The notes under the pieces were generated by a model. It did not search any database and was not told the DNA's origin. It saw nothing but the letters and a program-made list of their open reading frames with translations. This document shows, one piece after another, positions 1 through 5,640 of a stretch of 5,640 bases of DNA. The position numbers and the translations under genes were made by a program. The DNA comes from an uncultured Alphaproteobacteria bacterium (GTDB lineage Bacteria; Pseudomonadota; Alphaproteobacteria; Micavibrionales; Micavibrionaceae), in contig CAMLMM010000099.1 in assembly GCA_946481105.1 (NCBI GenBank), positions 1 through 5,640 of the forward strand, in the 5' to 3' direction. How positions within the stretch are numbered: the stretch's first letter is position 1; each line of letters starts with the position of its first letter.

Positions 1-49
1 ATAATCTATTCAATTCAAGAATCTCTGCGGGGTAATTGTATTGACTAAA

Positions 50-139
50 TGGCGGGCAGAGAGGGATTCGAACCCTCGATAGGCTTGCACCTATACTAGT
101 TTTCGAGACTAGCGCATTCAACCACTCTGCCACCTGCCC
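50..139 (-). tRNA. tRNA-Ser, anticodon CGA
   Basis: This is a complete class II tRNA that reads the serine codon UCG. Read on the minus strand it has a 7-bp acceptor stem (GGGCAGG with TCTGCCC, the last pair G-T) and a short D stem (GCA/TGC). The anticodon stem CTAGT/ACTAG encloses the loop CTCGAAA, so the anticodon CGA lies at 105-103. The long variable arm is a 5-bp stem (ATAGG/CCTAT), the hallmark of Ser, Leu and Tyr tRNAs. The T arm is GAGGG/CCCTC around TTCGAAT. The discriminator base is G, as expected for serine, and the CCA tail is encoded in the DNA (52-50). Total length is 90 nt, normal for tRNA-Ser. It lies 56 nt downstream of mutS on the same strand but has its own likely promoter. 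I saw no terminator in the 49 bases left after it. Confidence 0.97.
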
Positions 140-157
140 GGTGCTGTGGGTCCGGCT

Positions 158-186
158 TTTATAGCTATTTCCGCTTCGGGATGCAA
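158..186 (-). promoter_or_regulatory. Probable sigma-70-type promoter of tRNA-Ser
   Basis: On the minus strand a -35-like TTGCAT (186-181) is followed after exactly 17 nt by TATAAA (163-158), which matches the -10 consensus at 5 of 6 positions. The predicted start falls near 151, giving a leader of about 11 nt before the tRNA 5' end at 139. The bases between the -10 and the predicted start are GC-rich (AGCCGGA). Such discriminators are typical of stable-RNA promoters under growth-rate or stringent control; applying that here is inference. The promoter lies wholly in the gap after the mutS stop codon. The -35 is a weak match (TTG only), so the call rests on the -10, the spacing and the position. 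Confidence 0.6.
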
Positions 187-195
187 GAACCAGTT

Positions 196-2868
196 CTAGG
201 CTGTTTTTTCGAGTAAATTCCGCAAGGAATACAGCATATCCAGGGCTTCGCGTGGAGTCAGCGTGTCAGGGTTAATGTCTGCCATACGGATTTCCAGGGC
301 TGATTTTTTGGGTCGGGAGGGTGGTAGCGGAGTCTGGAACAGAGGCAGATCACCGATTTTTGCAGCAGGCGACTTATTGGTTTCCAGTTGTTCCAGCACC
401 TGTTCGGCACGCGTCAGAACCTCAGAAGGGACGCCCGCCAGCTTGGCAACATGAATCCCGTAAGATCGATCAGCCGTCCCCGGTTTAACGGCATGCAGGA
501 AAATAACGTCGCCCTGCCATTCTTTAACATCCATAGTATAGCAGGCGAGGGAAGTGAGAATGGACCGGAGATTGGTCAGTTCATGGTAATGGGTTGCAAA
601 TAGCCCCCGGCAAGCCAGCGTGTTATGCAGAAACTCCAGCGTGGCCCACGCGATGGACAGGCCATCGAATGTCGATGTTCCACGTCCGACCTCATCCAGA
701 ATGACCAGTGACCGTTCCGTGGCATTTTTAAGAATCGCGGCAGTTTCGACCATTTCCATCATGAAGGTTGAATGGCCGCGCGCGAGATCGTCAGAGGCGC
801 CAACACGGCTAAACACCTTGTCAATGGCACCAATATGCGCCGAGGTCGCAGGCACATAAAAACCGGCCTGTGCCATAATGGCAATAAGCGCGTTCTGGCG
901 CAGGAAGGTCGATTTACCGGCCATATTCGGGCCGGTCAAAAGCCAAAGGCGTTCCTGCTTGCCGAGATTGGCGTCATTCGGCACAAAATCCTGGTGCTGA
1001 CCGCGCAATGATTGCTCAACAACCGGATGACGCCCGCCGACGATGTGGAATGAAAGACTGTTATCTACCACGGGTCTTGCATATTGGCGATCAACTGCGA
1101 GAGTGGCCATGGCAGACGCCACGTCGATCATGGCGAGGCCACGGGCTACTTTATTGATTTCTTCGGCCAGATGGATTGATTTTGCCTGAAGTTCGTTGAA
1201 ATAGCCGAGTTCAATCGCAAGTGCCTTTTCAGCCGAGGAAGCGATTTCACGCTCGAGATTGGACAGGTCTGGAGTCGTAAAGCGAACGCCGCTGGCCATT
1301 GTTTGACGATGGATAAACGGGTTGCTGTTATCACCGGTCTTCACCATCATCTGGTCGGCCCGGCGGGCCGGAACTTCGATATAATAGCCGAGGATATTGT
1401 TATGCGTGATCTTGAGCGTTTCAATGCCGGTCTGGCTGATATACTGGGTCTGCAGGGCAGCGATATGGCGCTGGCTTTCAGATTTCAGGCCGCGCATACG
1501 ATCAAGATTCGTGCAGAAACCATCAGCAATAAAACCTCCTTCTCGCGCGAGGATGGGTGGTGATGGAAGAATGGCAATATCCAGTCGAGCTCGGAATTGC
1601 TCCAGTTCTTCGGATAGGCCTAAATGATCGACAATATTACGCAGTGGTGTATTGCCAAAACCACGTTCAATCATTGAGGCGCGGATAATGGAAGCCTGGG
1701 CTAGCGCATCCCGCAAAGCGGCTAAGTCGCGCGGACCGCCACGATTAAGGCTGAGACGCGCCAGTGCCCGTTCCATATCGGGGACAGCGCGTAATGTGGC
1801 GCGTATGGTTTTTGCAATGTCAAAATGAGCAATCAGAGTTTCAATCTCATTATGGCGCGCCGTAATGGTATCCAGGTTGCGTAAAGGTGACAAAAGTCGT
1901 GATTGCAGGAGACGTGCGCCCGCGCCTGTCTGGGTCAGATCAATCGTTTCAATCAGGCTGCCTGTGCGTTCGCCAGATTGGGTGCGTACGAGTTCAAGGG
2001 AACGAAGCGTTGACGGATCAATCTCGAGAGTCTCCATGTCACTTACATGACGCGGCGGATTTAGGTAAGGAATCTGGCCCTTTTGTGTTTCATCGATATA
2101 ACCGATTAAGGCACCAGCGGCTGCGACTTCAGCACGGCCAATTTCTTCACTATCATCAAAAGCATTTTGTCCGAAAATGGACTCAAGTTGCGTATATCCA
2201 TTATCGCTTTCAAAAAAACCATCGGGGCGTGTTGTTGTAATGGCCTTTAATTCGGATGGAATTAACGTGGCGGCATTACCCTGCGAACATAAAATCTCGC
2301 CGGGGGACAGGCGATGCAGAGCAGCAGGAAGCTGAGATGGCGATACAGTCTTTAATAAAAACTCACCAGTGGAAACATCGGCGATGGCAATGCCTGCATG
2401 CCCGCCGACAGAAGACACTGCCACGAGGTAATTATTGGACCGTGCATCCAGTAAAGTATCTTCAAGCAACGTGCCTGGCGTGATAATGCGGACAACGTCG
2501 CGCTGGACCAGCGCTTTGGACCCACCACGCTTTTTTGCTTCTTCCGGTGTTTCAATCTGTTCGCAGATGCCAACCTTGTGCCCGGCGCGGATTAATTTAG
2601 CGGTGTAGGATTCAGCGGCATGGAAGGGTACGCCGCACATGGGAATATCATCGCCCTGTGTCTTCCCACGTTTTGTCAGAGTCAGGTCAAGAATTTTGGA
2701 TGCGATAACGGCATCTTCAAAAAACATCTCATAAAAATCGCCCATGCGATAGAACAGCAAACAGTCGGGATGTCTGGCTTTTGCAGCATGATACTGCGCC
2801 ATCATGGGCGTATGTCCGGCCGATGCAAAGTCATCTGCAGATTTGAGGGCGGTATTTGTGGCAGACAT
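196..2868 (-). CDS. mutS: DNA mismatch repair ATPase MutS
   Basis: MutS binds base mismatches and small loops left by replication and, through ATP-driven conversion to a sliding clamp, recruits MutL. The 890 residues span the whole family architecture. The N-terminal mismatch-binding domain holds the Phe-X-Glu motif at F45-Y46-E47 (GDFYEMF). The connector, lever/core and clamp regions follow over about 140-580. The ATPase domain has Walker A GPNMAGKST (646-654), the signature SRVGASDDLARGHST (687-701), Walker B LVILDEVGRG (721-730, D725/E726) and the ATHYHEL segment with H760. A helix-turn-helix dimer region (about 802-814) and a C-terminal helix (TPREALDMLYSL, 871-882) follow. DLPLF at 840-844 resembles a beta-clamp-binding pentapeptide. 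The ATG overlaps the dut stop codon (TAATG), and a GGGGA (2880-2876) 7 nt upstream could be a modest ribosome binding site. The N-terminus is about 10 residues longer than in E. coli. The frame is intact and no key residue is missing. Confidence 0.98.
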   Translation of the reverse strand: MSATNTALKSADDFASAGHTPMMAQYHAAKARHPDCLLFYRMGDFYEMFFEDAVIASKILDLTLTKRGKTQGDDIPMCGVPFHAAESYTAKLIRAGHKVGICEQIETPEEAKKRGGSKALVQRDVVRIITPGTLLEDTLLDARSNNYLVAVSSVGGHAGIAIADVSTGEFLLKTVSPSQLPAALHRLSPGEILCSQGNAATLIPSELKAITTTRPDGFFESDNGYTQLESIFGQNAFDDSEEIGRAEVAAAGALIGYIDETQKGQIPYLNPPRHVSDMETLEIDPSTLRSLELVRTQSGERTGSLIETIDLTQTGAGARLLQSRLLSPLRNLDTITARHNEIETLIAHFDIAKTIRATLRAVPDMERALARLSLNRGGPRDLAALRDALAQASIIRASMIERGFGNTPLRNIVDHLGLSEELEQFRARLDIAILPSPPILAREGGFIADGFCTNLDRMRGLKSESQRHIAALQTQYISQTGIETLKITHNNILGYYIEVPARRADQMMVKTGDNSNPFIHRQTMASGVRFTTPDLSNLEREIASSAEKALAIELGYFNELQAKSIHLAEEINKVARGLAMIDVASAMATLAVDRQYARPVVDNSLSFHIVGGRHPVVEQSLRGQHQDFVPNDANLGKQERLWLLTGPNMAGKSTFLRQNALIAIMAQAGFYVPATSAHIGAIDKVFSRVGASDDLARGHSTFMMEMVETAAILKNATERSLVILDEVGRGTSTFDGLSIAWATLEFLHNTLACRGLFATHYHELTNLRSILTSLACYTMDVKEWQGDVIFLHAVKPGTADRSYGIHVAKLAGVPSEVLTRAEQVLEQLETNKSPAAKIGDLPLFQTPLPPSRPKKSALEIRMADINPDTLTPREALDMLYSLRNLLEKTA

Positions 2869-3356
2869 TAACGTGTCCCCGTTGAACCAAATCCACCCGC
2901 GCCACGGCTGGTTTCTTCCAGTGTTTCACGCACATCCCAGGACACATGTTCGTATTTGGCGATAATCATCTGGGCAATGCGCATACCACGTTCAATGGTG
3001 AAAGGAGTCTTGCTGTGGTTAATCAGAATGGCTTTGATTTCGCCACGGTAATCGGCATCGACAGTACCCGGTGCATTCAAAACAGTGACGCCATTCTTGG
3101 CGGCGAGGCCAGAGCGCGGGCGTACCTGGCATTCATATCCGGCGGGCAGAGCGATGGAGATTCCCGTTGGCACCATGGCGTATTCGCCCGCACCTAAAAC
3201 GATGGGCGTGTCGATGGCGGCCACAAGGTCCATGCCTGCGGATTGGGATGTGGCATAAGCGGGAAGAGGAAGGTCTTTCGCATGGTCCCAGACACGGATG
3301 GGAATAAGGCTGCTGTTATCGTTAGCCTGTGCTGCCGTTTTTACGTTCTGTGTCAT
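2868..3356 (-). CDS. dut: Deoxyuridine 5'-triphosphate nucleotidohydrolase (dUTPase)
   Basis: This enzyme hydrolyses dUTP to dUMP and pyrophosphate, keeping uracil out of DNA and feeding thymidylate synthesis. It belongs to the homotrimeric dUTPase family. With the start chosen here it has 162 residues and all five motifs in order: SAGMDLVA (39-46), RPRSGLA (79-85), [11 protein letters not shown] (97-107, with likely catalytic D100 and uridine-stacking Y103), [10 protein letters not shown] (122-131) and the C-terminal lid [10 protein letters not shown] (151-160). A longer frame opens at 3440, but the ATG at 3356 is preferred because AAAGGG lies 7 nt upstream, while the ATGs at 3380 and 3440 lack such a site and give an overlong N-terminus. 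About 16 residues precede the usual family start. The gene overlaps the end of coaBC by 35 nt and its stop overlaps the mutS ATG by one base, which suggests one transcript and coupled translation. Confidence 0.96.
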   Translation of the reverse strand: MTQNVKTAAQANDNSSLIPIRVWDHAKDLPLPAYATSQSAGMDLVAAIDTPIVLGAGEYAMVPTGISIALPAGYECQVRPRSGLAAKNGVTVLNAPGTVDADYRGEIKAILINHSKTPFTIERGMRIAQMIIAKYEHVSWDVRETLEETSRGAGGFGSTGTR

Positions 3357-4572
3357 TGCTGTGCCCTTTACTAAATTCATCAATAATTGCGGCAACCAAA
3401 CGCGAGGCAACGTCCTTTTTGTTAAGGATCGGCCAATCATTGGTTGTGGTGCGTGTCACGAGTGTAACCTGATTATTATCATCGCCAAAGACCGGAAATT
3501 CAGTTTTCCCGACCTGATTCGCCAAAATCCAGTCGCACCCCTTTTTCAGGAGCTTTTCCTGGGCATTTTTGACGGCGTTTTCCGTTTCCGCGGCAAAACC
3601 GATCACTAACTGGGGGCGGTTTGCCGATTTAGAAATTGCCGCCAGAATATCCGGGTTTTCCGTCAGGTTGAGCCGAGGGGCTTCATCCGAATGACGTTTC
3701 TTCATTTTATGGGGCTGGGCGTTTTCGACTTTCCAGTCGGACACAGCTGCAGCACAGACAGCGATATCCGCTGGCAGGGATTTTGTCACGGCGGCCAGCA
3801 TGTCATCGGCAGATGTAATATGGATGGTTTTTACCCCTTCGGGATCCGGCAAAGATACAGGACCGGTTATCAATGTAACATCGGCACCTTCACGCGCGAG
3901 AGCGGCTGCAATCGCGTGGCCTTGTTTGCCAGAAGAATGATTGCCAATGAAGCGTACCGGATCAATTGCTTCATAAGTGGGGCCGGATGTTACGATGGCT
4001 TTGCGCCCCGTAAGTTTTCCCACCGACGTCAAAAATGATTCAATGGCAGAAAACATTTCAGTCGCTTCCGGAAGCCGGCCAGTGCCTATTTCACCGCAGG
4101 CCATCGCGCCGCTGGATGGATTTATGATGTGAATGCCATCGGATTTTAATATGTCGATATTTCGTTGTGTGGCCGGATTGGCCCACATTTCGGGGTTCAT
4201 CGCCGGGAACGCCATCACAGATTTATTCGCGGCCAGCAGGGTGGTTGACGCCAGATCATCGGCAATACCCTGTGCCATTTTCGCCAGAAAATTGGCACTG
4301 GCAGGGGCAACCACGATTAAGTCCGCCTCGCGCGACAAACGTATATGCCCCATTTCATTTTCGTCTTTCAGGGACCACAGATCGGTATAAACGGCATGTT
4401 CAGCAAGGGCGGATACACTTAATGGCGTAACAAATTGTTCGCCACCTTTTGTCAGGATAGGCAGGATGTTAACTCCGGCCTTTTTCAAAAGGCGAATAAG
4501 CTCAAGTGATTTATAGGCGGCAATTCCACCTGATATAATCAGCAATACAGTTTTGCCTGCCAGACGGGACAT
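3322..4572 (-). CDS. coaBC: Bifunctional phosphopantothenoylcysteine decarboxylase / phosphopantothenate-cysteine ligase
   Basis: CoaBC (Dfp) carries out two successive steps of coenzyme A synthesis: CTP-dependent joining of cysteine to 4'-phosphopantothenate, then FMN-dependent decarboxylation to 4'-phosphopantetheine. The 416 residues match the usual fused length. The N-terminal flavoprotein half shows [10 protein letters not shown] (13-22), the active-site His in [10 protein letters not shown] (H76), the APASAN segment (89-94), PAMNPEMW (123-130, N126) and the flexible-flap ACGEIGTGR (158-166, C159). The C-terminal ligase half shows [20 protein letters not shown] (196-215, N211), AAAVSDWKV (274-282), KMKK (289-292), LTENPDIL (303-310), GFAAETEN (325-332) and WILANQV (348-354). 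The coaBC-dut order is shared with E. coli and many proteobacteria. No strong Shine-Dalgarno sequence is visible before the ATG. A terminator ends only about 15 nt upstream, so the source of its transcript is unclear. The last 11 codons and the stop overlap dut. Confidence 0.97.
   Translation of the reverse strand: MSRLAGKTVLLIISGGIAAYKSLELIRLLKKAGVNILPILTKGGEQFVTPLSVSALAEHAVYTDLWSLKDENEMGHIRLSREADLIVVAPASANFLAKMAQGIADDLASTTLLAANKSVMAFPAMNPEMWANPATQRNIDILKSDGIHIINPSSGAMACGEIGTGRLPEATEMFSAIESFLTSVGKLTGRKAIVTSGPTYEAIDPVRFIGNHSSGKQGHAIAAALAREGADVTLITGPVSLPDPEGVKTIHITSADDMLAAVTKSLPADIAVCAAAVSDWKVENAQPHKMKKRHSDEAPRLNLTENPDILAAISKSANRPQLVIGFAAETENAVKNAQEKLLKKGCDWILANQVGKTEFPVFGDDNNQVTLVTRTTTNDWPILNKKDVASRLVAAIIDEFSKGHSNDTERKNGSTG
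3364..3369 (-). promoter_or_regulatory. Ribosome binding site deciding the dut start
   Basis: AAAGGG on the minus strand is followed by a 7-nt spacer (3363-3357) and ATG at 3356-3354. It lies inside the coaBC coding sequence. It is the reason for choosing the internal ATG over the two upstream in-frame ATGs. Confidence 0.7.
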
Positions 4573-4587
4573 TGTAGGCGCTTTCGT

Positions 4588-4622
4588 TAAAAGAAAAGGT
4601 CCTGCACGTTAGCACAGGACCT
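4588..4622 (-). terminator. Intrinsic terminator of the Ala-rich protein gene
   Basis: Read on the minus strand, AGGTCCTG (4622-4615) pairs perfectly with CAGGACCT (4604-4597). Two wobble pairs and one C-G pair can extend the stem to 11 bp around a TAAC loop. The run TTTTCTTTT follows at once (overlapping the stem end, to about 4589). This is a textbook rho-independent terminator, 24 nt after the stop codon of the 4647-5009 gene. It points the same way as coaBC and ends about 15 nt before the coaBC ATG. It must therefore end the upstream transcript, attenuate read-through into coaBC, or both. Confidence 0.88.
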
Positions 4623-4646
4623 GATCGAAAATCAAAAATCAGAGAA

Positions 4647-5009
4647 TTATTTTTTCTCTTCAGCTGGAGCAGCGTCAGCAGCTGGGGCAGTCGCATCAGC
4701 AGCAGGGGTTGCTTCTGGAGCAGCAGGAGCGTCTTCGGCAGCTGGGGTAACAGCTTCAACAGCTTTGTCTGTTGCTTCAGCAGCGGAATCAGCGGCTTTT
4801 TCAGCAGCAGCTTTTACTTCGTCAGAAGCGTTTTGAACAGCAGAAGCAGCGTCGTCAGCAGCGCGTTCCATCGCACCGGAAACTTCACCAGCAGCTGGCA
4901 TTACGCTGTTTGCGTCATCACCTGGCTGGGATTGGCTGTTGATGATACCGAAAGCGGCCAATGCAACAACAACGGCAGCAGCAATAATGGTCAGAGTTGT
5001 CTTGTTCAT
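4647..5009 (-). CDS. Small membrane-anchored or exported Ala-rich protein, function unknown
   Basis: I do not recognise a named family. The 120-residue product starts with MNKTT and a hydrophobic stretch at about 6-23, either an uncleaved membrane anchor or a signal peptide; there is no cysteine, so it is not a lipoprotein. A charged Ala-rich stretch (about 41-87) with Glu/Asp/Lys between alanines looks like a long amphipathic helix. It is followed by a Pro/Ala/Glu-rich tail (about 89-117) with repeated PAA(D/E)A-like units and ending EEKK, probably disordered and outside the membrane. By hand count 41 residues are Ala, 30 of them GCT; Glu, Lys, Gly and Val mostly use GAA, AAA, GGT and GTT. 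This differs from coaBC and mutS (largely GCC/GCA) and hints at strong expression. AGAAGGA lies 8 nt before the ATG and a strong terminator follows, so it is probably a single-gene unit. A structural or envelope-spacer role is only a guess. Confidence 0.85.
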   Translation of the reverse strand: MNKTTLTIIAAAVVVALAAFGIINSQSQPGDDANSVMPAAGEVSGAMERAADDAASAVQNASDEVKAAAEKAADSAAEATDKAVEAVTPAAEDAPAAPEATPAADATAPAADAAPAEEKK

Positions 5010-5017
5010 AATATTTT

Positions 5018-5024
5018 TCCTTCT
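5018..5024 (-). promoter_or_regulatory. Strong ribosome binding site of the Ala-rich protein gene
   Basis: AGAAGGA on the minus strand is followed by an 8-nt A/T-only spacer (5017-5010) and the ATG at 5009. It is the best Shine-Dalgarno match in the window and sits in an A/T-rich, probably unstructured stretch. This supports the small frame being a real and well-translated gene. Confidence 0.75.
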
Positions 5025-5072
5025 TCAAGATATTTAAGTTATTTTGTTCAGAATAGTCGGCTGAAACCCCCG

Positions 5073-5090
5073 CCGCTCAGCAAAGAGCGG
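5073..5090 (-). other. GC-rich hairpin in the ubiE to Ala-rich gene interval
   Basis: On the minus strand CCGCTC (5090-5085) pairs perfectly with GAGCGG (5078-5073) around a 6-nt loop TTTGCT. The bases after it are CGGGGGTTTCAGCC, with no U-run, so it does not look like a normal intrinsic terminator of ubiE. It lies about 63 nt upstream of the Ala-rich gene's ATG and may be part of that gene's 5' leader. A competing 5-bp pairing, GCTGA (5081-5077) with TCAGC (5064-5060), would break it. The rest of the 155-nt interval is A/T-rich and shows nothing else I can support. Confidence 0.4.
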
Positions 5091-5164
5091 AGCGTTATTA
5101 CCTAAGCAGATTCGACTGTTATTGCAAGTTCTTTTTTCCTAATTCTGCCAAAACATTAACATAA

Positions 5165-5640
5165 TTAATATTTCCAGGCTTCGTGAATGGCCACTATCCC
5201 CATTGAAAGCGGCGTTGATTTTACCATATCAAAACCAGCTTTCTTCAAGCGCAATGCAAGATCTTCACGTTTAGGAAAAGCGCGGATGCTTTCCACCAGA
5301 TATTGGTAACTGGCTTCATCCCCGGTCACATAATGTCCCATTTTGGGGATCACGGCAAAGGAGTACAGATCATAAAGCTTTTGAAGCTGATCGCTTTCCA
5401 AATGGCTGAATTCCAGGCAGAAAAACCGTCCACCGGGCCGGAGCAGGCGGTGGGCATCTTTCAGGGCCGCGTCAATATGCGTTACATTCCGCAATCCAAA
5501 GGAGATAGTATAGACGTCAAAAGAATTATCTGGAAAAGGCAGGTGCTCGGCGTTTCCCTCGATCCATTTAAAATTACCTATGAATCCCTTATCAATAGCG
5601 CGGAATTTACCGGTTTCCAGCATATTGGCATTAATATCGC
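5165..5640 (-). CDS. ubiE: Ubiquinone/menaquinone C-methyltransferase UbiE (3' part)
   Basis: UbiE is an S-adenosylmethionine-dependent class I methyltransferase that methylates the benzoquinol ring in ubiquinone synthesis (and demethylmenaquinol in organisms that make menaquinone). The window holds 157 complete codons plus the stop. By comparison with the roughly 250-residue family, about 95 N-terminal residues, including the glycine-rich SAM motif I, lie beyond 5640. Visible parts are DINANML (post-motif I acidic residue that contacts SAM ribose), GNAEHLPFPDNSFD, the family signature YTISFGLRNVTHID, and RLLRPGGRFFCLEFS, then DLYSFAVIPKMG, the SYQYLVESIRAFP segment and the ending EAWKY. The ATG at 5623 is internal (the M of NANML), not the start, because the frame stays open and conserved to the window edge. 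Its C-terminus is complete. No clear terminator follows. Confidence 0.95.
   Translation of the reverse strand, partial: DINANMLETGKFRAIDKGFIGNFKWIEGNAEHLPFPDNSFDVYTISFGLRNVTHIDAALKDAHRLLRPGGRFFCLEFSHLESDQLQKLYDLYSFAVIPKMGHYVTGDEASYQYLVESIRAFPKREDLALRLKKAGFDMVKSTPLSMGIVAIHEAWKY

Noticed and set aside
1..49. Region after the tRNA as a terminator or another gene
   Set aside because: No stable hairpin with a U-run and no coding signal are visible in these 49 bases.
171..180. Small CCG-AAG-CGG inverted repeat after mutS as a terminator
   Set aside because: Only a 3-bp stem with no following U-run; it lies in the spacer of the tRNA promoter.
3357..3440. Longer dut reading frame starting at 3440 (or at the ATG at 3380)
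   Set aside because: Neither upstream ATG has a Shine-Dalgarno sequence, the added residues lie deep in coaBC and do not resemble dUTPase, and the ATG at 3356 has AAAGGG at ideal spacing.
263..4430. Many plus-strand frames of 60-117 codons opposite mutS, dut and coaBC
   Set aside because: They are antisense shadows of strongly conserved genes, and none shows a family motif or a convincing translation start.
4511..4759. Minus-strand 82-codon Leu-rich frame
   Set aside because: It is a frame-shifted shadow of the GCT-rich Ala gene (GCT read as CTG/TGC), runs through the terminator hairpin and has no ribosome binding site.
5073..5090. GC-rich hairpin as the ubiE intrinsic terminator
   Set aside because: The stem is good, but the following bases are CGGGGGTTTCAG instead of a U-run, and it lies about 75 nt after the stop codon.
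4833..5105. Plus-strand 90-codon frame across the Ala-rich gene start and its leader
   Set aside because: It is antisense to the real gene, has no recognisable domain or ribosome binding site, and runs through the leader hairpin.
5097..5127. Possible promoter for the Ala-rich gene: TTGCAA (5127-5122) with TAGGTA or GGTAAT
   Set aside because: At 17-nt spacing the -10 matches only 2 of 6 consensus bases; the better hexamer needs 19-nt spacing. Too weak to call without start-site data.
5165..5623. UbiE as a complete 152-residue protein from the ATG at 5623
   Set aside because: The frame continues to the window edge with conserved UbiE residues (DINANML), so this Met is internal and the gene is cut by the window.

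Overview
The window looks like an ordinary chromosomal stretch from an alphaproteobacterium with roughly balanced base composition. Two things suggest this: the protein sequences (UbiE, CoaBC, dUTPase and MutS of alphaproteobacterial flavour) and the coaBC-dut adjacency downstream of ubiE. I cannot place it below class level. All supported genes lie on the minus strand, so transcription runs from high to low coordinates. The long open frames on the plus strand are shadows of these genes.

Layout in transcription order. (1) 5640-5165: the 3' part of ubiE, a quinone C-methyltransferase cut by the window edge. (2) 5164-5010: an intergenic leader with a short GC-rich hairpin. (3) 5009-4647: an unrecognised 120-residue protein with an N-terminal membrane segment, about one third alanine, followed by a strong intrinsic terminator (4622-4588). 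(4) 4572-2866: three tightly packed genes, coaBC, dut and mutS. coaBC overlaps dut by 35 nt, and dut overlaps mutS by one base (TAATG). (5) 186-50: tRNA-Ser(CGA), with its own well-spaced promoter between mutS and the tRNA.

Functionally, coaBC makes 4'-phosphopantetheine for coenzyme A. dut removes dUTP and supplies dUMP for thymidylate synthesis. mutS recognises replication mismatches. Dut and MutS both keep DNA free of wrong bases, and their start/stop overlap suggests coordinated translation. The small Ala-rich protein stands apart: it has its own ribosome binding site and terminator, and a codon choice (mostly GCT for Ala, plus GAA, AAA, GGT, GTT) that suggests high expression.

I found no mobile element, CRISPR array, prophage part or clearly new multi-gene system. 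The most interesting points are the small Ala-rich envelope protein sitting where ubiB often lies, and the question of how coaBC is transcribed when a strong terminator ends about 15 nt before its start codon.
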